64,000 bases of DNA from Paenibacillaceae bacterium GAS479. GTDB lineage: Bacteria; Bacillota; Bacilli; Paenibacillales; Paenibacillaceae. The notes under the pieces are model-generated. The model was not told the DNA's origin. It was given only the letters and a program-made list of their open reading frames with translations, and made no database searches. Each line of letters begins with the position of its first letter. The first letter of the stretch is position 1. Positions 63,981 through 64,000 of this stretch are shown here, piece by piece. A program made the position numbers and the translations under genes. Location of the stretch: positions 5,228,501 to 5,292,500 of the forward strand of contig LT629764.1 of the NCBI GenBank assembly GCA_900105225.1, read 5' to 3'.

Positions 63981-64000
63981 ATGGATGAGTATATTCAACA
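63981..64000 (+). CDS. Start of an unidentified gene (partial)
   Basis: ATG at 63981 follows AAAAAGGAG by 7 bases and opens MDEYIQ before the window ends. Probably a transposon cargo gene. Confidence 0.5.

Overview
The window looks like chromosomal DNA of a Paenibacillus-type spore-forming Bacillota. The grounds are strong AGGAGG ribosome sites, frequent TTG/GTG starts, a YheC/D-type spore-coat ATP-grasp gene, PadR-DUF2812 and PadR-DrrAB operons, an LplA-like lipoprotein, and many secreted glycosidases carrying carbohydrate-binding modules. All functional calls come from reading the sequence and recognising families; no database search was run.

0-7 kb: the 3' part of an OmpR-type sensor kinase is followed by an envelope operon: SGNH lipoprotein, MBOAT acyltransferase, DHHW protein, DUF4358 lipoprotein, and an unusual amidase-polysaccharide deacetylase fusion. 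A second two-component system of the same type (18.9-21.5 kb) also precedes an amidase gene. Both target promoters carry 11-bp direct repeats placed identically relative to a -10 box, which suggests a shared mode of regulation. 7-11 kb: a tandem pair of ABC ATPases with one permease, and a glycine-rich-domain protein that probably starts at a rare ATT codon.

11-15 kb: a fused gamma-beta urease gene and ureC, behind a perfect GlnR/TnrA box and a sigma-A promoter. No urease accessory genes are present; an intact IS30-family element sits directly downstream. 15-24 kb: Nudix hydrolase, a GH51-like secreted enzyme, the second two-component system with its amidase, a GT1 glycosyltransferase and a methyltransferase. 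24-31 kb: a LytTR regulator with three unrecognised membrane proteins, an MMPL exporter, a NarL-type two-component system and a VOC protein.

31-46 kb: a polymer- or glycolipid-degrading region with a GH2 beta-galactosidase, a GH59 galactocerebrosidase-like enzyme, an orphan solute-binding lipoprotein behind LacI/cre-like sites, and a PI-PLC fused to beta/gamma-crystallin repeats; a PadR-HAAS/pentapeptide-DrrAB operon lies among them. 45-48 kb: a threonine synthase-like gene, panD and a YheC/D gene.

48-59 kb is accessory and partly decayed: a frameshifted DUF2812 gene, a racemase and a methyltransferase each reduced by internal deletion, a class A beta-lactamase, an FAD oxidoreductase, a GH116 glycosidase with an AraC regulator, and a broken ABC exporter joined to a truncated end of the same IS30 element. 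59.7-64 kb: the left part of a Tn554-like transposon with a TnpA recombinase, a TnpB split by a frameshift in an A run, and TnpC. Its leader holds two copies of a 23-bp operator-like sequence and an intrinsic terminator.
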